From Actinomycetota bacterium (lineage in GTDB: Bacteria > Actinomycetota > Thermoleophilia > Gaiellales > Gaiellaceae), in the NCBI GenBank assembly GCA_013813345.1, contig JACCRW010000450.1, positions 1 to 9,829 of the forward strand: a DNA stretch of 9,829 bases, given 5' to 3'. This document shows positions 6,319 through 9,829 of the stretch, one piece after another. Both the position numbers and the translations under genes were made by a program. Each line of letters opens with the position of its first letter. Positions within the stretch are counted from its first letter, which is position 1. Under the pieces are notes generated by a model. That model made no database searches. It was not told the DNA's origin and was given only the letters and a program-made list of their open reading frames with translations.

Positions 6319-7131
6319 CTATTCCTGAAGGTGGATCCCGCCGAGCCACCGCGCCGGCGTCTGCCACCGCTCGGTGCCGGCATCGATCGAGGTCGCCCGG
6401 GCGGTCGGCCGGAACGGCTCGCGTCCGATCAGCGGCTCGAGCCGCTCGAGCCAGAGCCAGAGCGCCGCATCGCCCATGAAGGCGGGCTGGTCGAGCTCCT
6501 GCACGGCCCGGAAGACCTCGTCACTCGTTGTCGCGCCGGTGAGCACCGCGTCCAATACGAGCCGCTCTGTCCGGGCGAGCCCTGTGTTGGGATCCGGAAG
6601 CTGGATCAGATGGCGGCGAAGGGCGGCTCCGAGAAACGGCAGCGGCGTTGTGCCCTCGTCCAGGAGCTCCGCGAGCGCCGTTGGCGCGGGCGCCCGAAAC
6701 GCCGCCCAAGCGCGTGCCGCGAGAGCACGTTGAGCGTCGTCGAGCGGCAGCCGGGACTCGTACAGGCGAGCGAGCTCGTCGGAGGCGAGCTCGGCCAGGA
6801 AGCGGTCGCTCTGGACGAGCTCGATGCGGCCGCGGGCGAGCGAGAGGACCTGGAGGAGCTGGAGCTGGTCGTAGAGGTCGTGCTCGAACCAGAGGCAGAG
6901 CTCCGGAGCCTCGACGACTGCCGTATCGCGCTCCTTCAACTCTCGCAGAGCGGAGGTCTCCTCGCTCCAGCCGCAGTCGGCGACGAAGCGAGCACGAACC
7001 CGTCTCAGCTCGTCGGGCGGCACGTCCGGAACCGGCCCCTCGTGCAGCGCGTCCCGCCAGGCGATCACGTCGCCGTCGACGACCCGCTCGATCAAGACGC
7101 GCGCGGAGTCGCCGTTCGTAACGTGGAGCAC
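6319..7131 (-). CDS. DUF1835 domain-containing protein
   Basis: A 270-residue protein whose N-terminus carries the DUF1835 signature MLHVTNGDSA followed by DVIAWRDALHEGPVP. The middle has LCLWFEHDLYDQLQLLQVL (an acidic/aromatic patch about residues 80-100) and the C-terminal half is helical, with LALARTERLVLDAV-like winged-helix character around LARTERLVLDAVLTGATTSD. No enzyme function is established for the family. GTG 7131 begins the conserved motif directly. The stop of the ferredoxin gene lies only 3 nt upstream, so the two genes are very likely cotranscribed and translationally coupled; no independent promoter is visible. The small basic protein gene follows. Confidence 0.85.
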   Translation of the reverse strand: MLHVTNGDSARVLIERVVDGDVIAWRDALHEGPVPDVPPDELRRVRARFVADCGWSEETSALRELKERDTAVVEAPELCLWFEHDLYDQLQLLQVLSLARGRIELVQSDRFLAELASDELARLYESRLPLDDAQRALAARAWAAFRAPAPTALAELLDEGTTPLPFLGAALRRHLIQLPDPNTGLARTERLVLDAVLTGATTSDEVFRAVQELDQPAFMGDAALWLWLERLEPLIGREPFRPTARATSIDAGTERWQTPARWLGGIHLQE

Positions 7132-7134
7132 GCG

Positions 7135-8376
7135 CTACTCGAGCGGCGGGTTCTGGACGTTGTGCTCGGTGGCGTACTCGTCGACGAGCTTGTCGATCAC
7201 CTCGGCGCCGTCGCTGTAGGCATAGTTGATCTTCACGAACGGTTCCCATTTGTCCGGCAGCGCGTCCTCGGGGAAGATCGCCTCCACCGGACATTCCGGC
7301 TCGCAGGCGCCGCAGTTCAAGGTGTAGACCCCGCCGGCGAGCGTGAACTCGTGCTTGCCCGGAACGACTGCGCAGAACGTCTCGCTCGCCTCCTGCTCGA
7401 GCTCCTCGACGCGCATCACGCGCCAGGAAACCTCCCTCGTGGCGAGGTAGAGCCAGCGAAGCGGGCGACTGCGAACGCCGAAGTTGGTCTCGAGGCTGCT
7501 CTCCTCGCCCGAGCCGACGGCGACGTAGCCGGCGAGCGGCGCCGCAAGCTCGAGCCAGTCGAGCGCCTCGTGGTCGGTCGAGCGCAGCCGCCACGAGCCA
7601 GCCTTGACCCGATCTCCATCGCTCGCGAGCCAGCCATCCACGAATCCCGCGACGTACTCGGGATCGGAGGTCTCCGGCAACGAGCGCTTCAGGTTCACCG
7701 CGGCGCGCACCACGCCGGTTCCGACATACCCCGGGTGGACGTCGAGGCACGGCGAGAAGCTCACCTGATCGAAGAAGTCCTTGAAGGCGGCCACCTTGGC
7801 GCCGTAGAGCTGAACATAGTGGAGATGCTGTCCCGACCTGATCTCCTGCTTGTTCCAGCTCCCATCGCCGAAGACCAGTCCGTGGAGCGCGCCCAGGCGG
7901 TACTGCTCGGAATCGCGGACCGGCGCGCCGTGCAGGCCCGGCACGAACTGACCGACGCTGAGGCAGTCCGTCCGGTCGCCGTCGGCGAGCAGCCAGCGGT
8001 GGCTCGGAGTCGCTCGCACCTTCCGACGGAAACGCGAGCGGTTCCTTGTCGTGAGCCGAGTCCCCCCGTAGCGATCCCGCTCCTCGAAGGCGGGCGCGAG
8101 CTCGAGCTCGACCAGCGGCCCGCGCCGGAATCGCTTCACCACAGCGGGCTGGAAACCGCCGTCCGTGAGCACCCGACAGCTCTGGTCCTCGAGCTCCGCA
8201 AACGTTCGCACGCCTCGGCTCGTCAGGAACTGCTCCGTGGGAGCGAAGCAGTCGATGCACTCTTCCGGATCGATGATGAGCATCCGTCCGAACTCGTGGA
8301 TGCAGTCCACCGGACAGACGTCGACGCACGAGCGATCTTTGATGTCGATGCACGGCTCGGCGATGATGTACGTCAC
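7135..8376 (-). CDS. fdxA: Seven-iron ferredoxin precursor with in-frame intein
   Basis: A 413-residue precursor. Residues 1-42 and 355-413 together form a 101-residue bacterial 7Fe ferredoxin ([3Fe-4S] plus [4Fe-4S]), the usual length of actinobacterial FdxA. The N-extein has Cys9, Cys17, Cys21 and Cys25 in EPCIDIKDRSCVDVCPVDCI. The cluster motif CxxCxxCxxxCP is split: Cys40-Ile-Asp lies before the insertion and Cys355-Gly-Ala-Cys358-Glu-Pro-Glu-Cys362-Pro after it. The C-extein ends WEPFVKINYAYSDGAEVIDK and NPPLE like ordinary FdxA. Residues 43-354 are an intein (separate entry). The frame is intact through both junctions, so splicing would give a normal electron carrier. GTG 8376 is fixed by the universal TYIIAEPCID opening and by TAGACT 7 nt upstream. 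DUF1835 follows after 3 nt. Partners in electron transfer are unknown. Confidence 0.93.
   Translation of the reverse strand: MTYIIAEPCIDIKDRSCVDVCPVDCIHEFGRMLIIDPEECIDCFAPTEQFLTSRGVRTFAELEDQSCRVLTDGGFQPAVVKRFRRGPLVELELAPAFEERDRYGGTRLTTRNRSRFRRKVRATPSHRWLLADGDRTDCLSVGQFVPGLHGAPVRDSEQYRLGALHGLVFGDGSWNKQEIRSGQHLHYVQLYGAKVAAFKDFFDQVSFSPCLDVHPGYVGTGVVRAAVNLKRSLPETSDPEYVAGFVDGWLASDGDRVKAGSWRLRSTDHEALDWLELAAPLAGYVAVGSGEESSLETNFGVRSRPLRWLYLATREVSWRVMRVEELEQEASETFCAVVPGKHEFTLAGGVYTLNCGACEPECPVEAIFPEDALPDKWEPFVKINYAYSDGAEVIDKLVDEYATEHNVQNPPLE
7315..8250 (-). mobile_element. Intein with LAGLIDADG homing endonuclease domain in ferredoxin
   Basis: A 312-residue protein intron, precursor residues 43-354. 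Splicing block A begins with Cys43 (CFAPTEQFLTSRGVRTFAEL). Block B is RATPSHRWLL with the TxxH pair Thr123/His126. The endonuclease domain shows two dodecapeptide-type motifs: LGALHGLVFGDGSW (Asp171) and YVAGFVDGWLASDGD (Asp247), both with the acidic residue retained. Block F is VVPGKHEFTLAGG with His342, and block G ends TLN (Asn354) followed by extein Cys355. The penultimate residue is Leu353 instead of His. This makes it a class 1, full-length (endonuclease-bearing) intein, probably both splicing- and homing-competent. Removal joins Asp42 to Cys355 and restores the [4Fe-4S] cysteine motif. Leu at the penultimate site may slow Asn cyclisation. Splicing is inferred from motifs only. Confidence 0.93.
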
Positions 8377-8383
8377 GGCGGCG

Positions 8384-8389
8384 AGTCTA
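8384..8389 (-). promoter_or_regulatory. -10 element (TAGACT) of the ferredoxin gene, leaderless
   Basis: TAGACT on the minus strand ends 7 nt before GTG 8376, placing the transcript start at the start codon. It sits in the short gap downstream of the receiver-like gene and would allow ferredoxin expression independent of that gene. Confidence 0.5.
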
Positions 8390-8399
8390 TCCAGCCCCC

Positions 8400-8714
8400 T
8401 CAGGCGGGCGGCTCGGTCAGCTCGGCGACGAGGCCGGGAGCCCGCTCGACGAGCGCCGACTTGACGAGCACCTGGTCGAAGCCCGCCGTATGGGCCCGCT
8501 GGAGGCCCGTCTTGTCCGTGTGATTCGTGAAGCCGAGGATCGGCACATGCGGCCACGCGTCCACGACCTCGTCGGGGTCGACGCGCGCGATGTCGGCGAT
8601 CACGAGGTCGGGCGCGTCGACGCTGTCCGTGGTGACCAGGTGGTGATCGGGGAGCAGCCCCTCGAGCTTCCCCCTGAAGAAGAGGTCGACCCCCGCAAGC
8701 AGGATGGTCGCCAC
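8400..8714 (-). CDS. Degenerate receiver-like (pseudo-receiver) protein
   Basis: A 104-residue stand-alone protein with the strand-helix rhythm of a CheY-like receiver: MATILLAGVDLFFRGKLEGLL (strand 1, helix 1), APDLVIADIARVDP (strand 3), HVPILGFTNHTD (strand 4) and GFDQVLVKSALVE (strand 5). Asp41 would be the phosphoacceptor, Thr63 the switch residue and Lys85 the conserved lysine. The acidic pair that normally ends strand 1 is replaced by Ala7-Gly8-Val9, with only Asp10 after it, so Mg2+ binding and phosphorylation are doubtful. There is no output domain. Assignment rests on pattern reading and is moderate; a simple conserved hypothetical of Thermoleophilia-like genomes is the alternative. 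GTG 8714 is supported by TAGATT 6 nt upstream. It is divergent from the DUF309 gene and upstream of the ferredoxin on the same strand. Confidence 0.72.
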   Translation of the reverse strand: MATILLAGVDLFFRGKLEGLLPDHHLVTTDSVDAPDLVIADIARVDPDEVVDAWPHVPILGFTNHTDKTGLQRAHTAGFDQVLVKSALVERAPGLVAELTEPPA

Positions 8715-8720
8715 GGGCCG

Positions 8721-8726
8721 AATCTA
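8721..8726 (-). promoter_or_regulatory. -10 element (TAGATT) of the receiver-like gene, leaderless
   Basis: TAGATT on the minus strand is followed by 6 nt (cggccc) and GTG 8714. It lies back to back with the AATACT element serving the DUF309 gene in a 45-bp intergenic gap. Confidence 0.5.
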
Positions 8727-8747
8727 GCAGCCTCCGCGCCCGCGGCC

Positions 8748-8753
8748 AATACT
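8748..8753 (+). promoter_or_regulatory. -10-like element (AATACT) of the DUF309 gene
   Basis: AATACT keeps the conserved second A and final T of the -10 hexamer and ends 6 nt before ATG 8760. It is weaker than the other candidates because the first T is missing. No Shine-Dalgarno precedes the ATG. Confidence 0.38.
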
Positions 8754-8759
8754 CCTGCA

Positions 8760-9083
8760 ATGGGCCTGGCCGAGGGACTCGAGCTGATCCGCGCCGGCGA
8801 GTACTTCGCTGCGCACGAGGAGCTCGAGGACGAGTGGCGCGCGGCGCCGGCTGAGGAGCGGGACTTCCTCCAGGGCCTCGTCCACGTGGCCGTCGCCTGG
8901 TACCAGTCCGGGCGGGACAACCGGGTCGGCTGTGAGCGGCAGCTCGAGAAGGCGACGCGGCGGCTCGGCCCCTACGCACCCGCTCACCGCGGCGTCGACG
9001 TGGCTCGGCTGCTCGCGTCCGTGGCTGCTGCGGCTGCGGTCGTGAAGTCCAGCTCGCTCGAGCTCCCGCCGCCGCGGGTCTAG
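8760..9083 (+). CDS. DUF309 domain-containing protein
   Basis: A 107-residue all-helical protein with the DUF309 signature near its start: LIRAGEYFAAHEELEDEWRA, then ERDFLQGLVHVAVAWYQSGR and GCERQLEKATRRLGPYAP. The conserved His-Glu-Glu and Asp-Glu-Trp residues form the characteristic patch of the family, whose biochemical role is not established. ATG 8760 starts exactly at family-like sequence; the frame is open further upstream but only as antisense of the receiver-like gene. The Ala/Val-rich C-terminus (ASVAAAAAVVKSSS) is poorly conserved. Its TAG stop shares a CTAG palindrome with the stop of the convergent ccdA-like gene, so there is no intergenic space for a terminator. Confidence 0.88.
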   Translation: MGLAEGLELIRAGEYFAAHEELEDEWRAAPAEERDFLQGLVHVAVAWYQSGRDNRVGCERQLEKATRRLGPYAPAHRGVDVARLLASVAAAAAVVKSSSLELPPPRV

Positions 9084-9793
9084 CCGAAGCCCAGGAACTG
9101 GAAGAAGCGATTGAGGTAGACCTGCAGCCACCAGAAGCGCTCGAAGTAGAGGAGTGCGCCGAGCACGACGAGGATCGCGCCGCTGACGAGCTGGATCGCG
9201 GTGTAGTGGTCGCGGATCCGGCGGAAGACCCCCATCGCTGGGACGAAGAGCGCCGCCGCGACGAGAAACGGCACGGCGAGCCCGAGCGCGTAGACGGCGA
9301 GCAGGAGCGAGCCTTCGAGCACGGTCCCGGAATCGCCTGCGAGGACGAGGATCGAGCCGAGCACCGGGCTGATGCAGGGTGCGGCGCAGACAGCGAACGC
9401 GCCGCCGAGCAGGAAGCTCGAGCCGCGCTTCCGCGCTCCCTGGACGAGGCCGGCGCCGAGCAACCGCTCGGGCCACGGCAGCAGGCCCATGAAAACGAGC
9501 CCGAAGACGATCAGGACGAAACCGGCAATCTGCTCGAGCAGGAACTGGTTCTCGGCGATCGAGAGCCCGACCGCGGCCGCGCCGGCGCCGAGCAGGACGA
9601 AGACCGCGACGAGGCCGCCGAGAAACGGCAGGCTCGAGACGACCACTCGTCGGGCGGCGCCGGGCTCGCCGAGCCGATCCGCCTCGACCGACGAGACGGC
9701 CGAGAGATAGCCGGGCACGAGCGGGAGCACGCAGGGGGCGAGGAAGGAGACGAGGCCCGCAGCGAAGGCGACCGCGACGCCGGCGGCGCTCAT
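9080..9793 (-). CDS. ccdA: CcdA/DsbD-type thiol-disulfide membrane transporter
   Basis: Polytopic membrane protein of 237 residues with about six hydrophobic segments. CcdA moves reducing equivalents from cytoplasmic thioredoxin across the membrane for cytochrome c maturation and for other extracytoplasmic thiol proteins. The redox cysteines are Cys21 in SFLAPCVLPLVPGYL and Cys140 in CAAPCISPVLGS, the two Pro-Cys motifs that define the DsbD-gamma/CcdA fold; Cys136 is an extra nearby cysteine. The C-terminus ends in an aromatic FERFWWLQVYLNRFFQFLGFG segment. ATG 9793 overlaps the stop of the preceding gene as ATGA, so it is the downstream member of an operon and is likely translated by coupling; it has no Shine-Dalgarno of its own. 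The symbol is given by family, not by proven role. Confidence 0.92.
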   Translation of the reverse strand: MSAAGVAVAFAAGLVSFLAPCVLPLVPGYLSAVSSVEADRLGEPGAARRVVVSSLPFLGGLVAVFVLLGAGAAAVGLSIAENQFLLEQIAGFVLIVFGLVFMGLLPWPERLLGAGLVQGARKRGSSFLLGGAFAVCAAPCISPVLGSILVLAGDSGTVLEGSLLLAVYALGLAVPFLVAAALFVPAMGVFRRIRDHYTAIQLVSGAILVVLGALLYFERFWWLQVYLNRFFQFLGFG

Positions 9794-9829
9794 TCGAAGC
9801 GGTCGAGCTCGCGGTCGAGCCGGCGCTCA
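9790..9829 (-). CDS. C-terminal end of an unidentified gene upstream of ccdA
   Basis: Only the final 12 residues (ERRLDRELDRFE) and the TGA stop (9790-9792) are in the window, overlapping the ccdA-like ATG by 4 nt. The charged helical tail does not identify the protein. Thioredoxin/TlpA-like or cytochrome biogenesis proteins are frequent partners of ccdA, but this cannot be shown here. Confidence 0.5.
   Translation of the reverse strand, partial: ERRLDRELDRFE

Noticed and set aside
7315..8250. Free-standing homing endonuclease gene or group I intron in the ferredoxin
   Set aside because: The insert is fully in frame with both exteins and carries splicing blocks at its exact ends (Cys at the start, Asn plus Cys at the end), which points to protein splicing and not RNA splicing.
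6331..8523. Very long plus-strand open frame across the DUF1835 and ferredoxin genes
   Set aside because: It is antisense to two recognisable genes, its product is Arg/Glu/Leu-rich with no recognisable motif, and such frames are common opposite GC-rich genes.
8377..8979. Upstream extension of the ferredoxin reading frame
   Set aside because: Ferredoxins of this family begin at TYIIAEPCID; the extension is Arg/Pro-rich and overlaps the receiver-like and DUF309 genes.
1..9829. tRNA, rRNA or CRISPR array
   Set aside because: No cloverleaf with a conserved T-loop, no rRNA-like sequence and no regularly spaced repeats were seen while reading both strands.

Overview
The window reads as chromosomal DNA of a very GC-rich Actinomycetota. 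The mix of families (SPL-type radical SAM protein, DUF309, DUF1835, CcdA, a seven-iron ferredoxin) and the frequent leaderless starts suggest a Thermoleophilia-like lineage (Gaiellales/Solirubrobacterales). That placement is inference from recalled families, not from a search.

Layout. 1-719 (-): 5' part of a metallo-beta-lactamase-fold hydrolase gene, cut by the window edge. 807-1367 (-): cupin protein, divergent from an SPL-family radical SAM gene (1440-2351, +), with opposed -10 elements in the 72-bp gap. 2399-4004 (+): a NarL-type two-component pair, response regulator then HisKA_3 sensor kinase, separated by a 163-bp palindromic MITE-like element flanked by a 17-bp direct repeat. 4005-4172: convergent intergenic region with a 27-bp inverted repeat. 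4173-5911 (-): a two-domain VOC protein overlapping an FAD-binding oxidoreductase that lacks any normal start codon upstream of its dinucleotide-binding motif. 5933-6268 (-): small basic 'plasmid stabilization'/Rho-N-like protein with a strong Shine-Dalgarno. 6319-8376 (-): DUF1835 protein preceded by a seven-iron ferredoxin gene interrupted in frame by a 312-residue intein. 8400-8714 (-): degenerate receiver-like protein, divergent from a DUF309 gene (8760-9083, +). 9080-9793 (-): CcdA-type thiol-disulfide membrane transporter, overlapping by 4 nt the last codons of another gene at the window edge.

The main discovery candidate is the ferredoxin intein. It sits immediately before a cysteine that ligates the [4Fe-4S] cluster, so the cluster-binding motif cannot form without splicing. 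The intein keeps the N-terminal Cys, the TxxH block, two LAGLIDADG-type motifs with their acidic residues, and a C-terminal Asn followed by Cys, but it has Leu where the penultimate His is usual.

Two further themes stand out. At least six genes begin 6-8 nt after a TANNNT -10 hexamer, which predicts leaderless transcripts. The kinase/regulator operon appears to have been split by a mobile palindromic element. No tRNA, rRNA or CRISPR array was seen.
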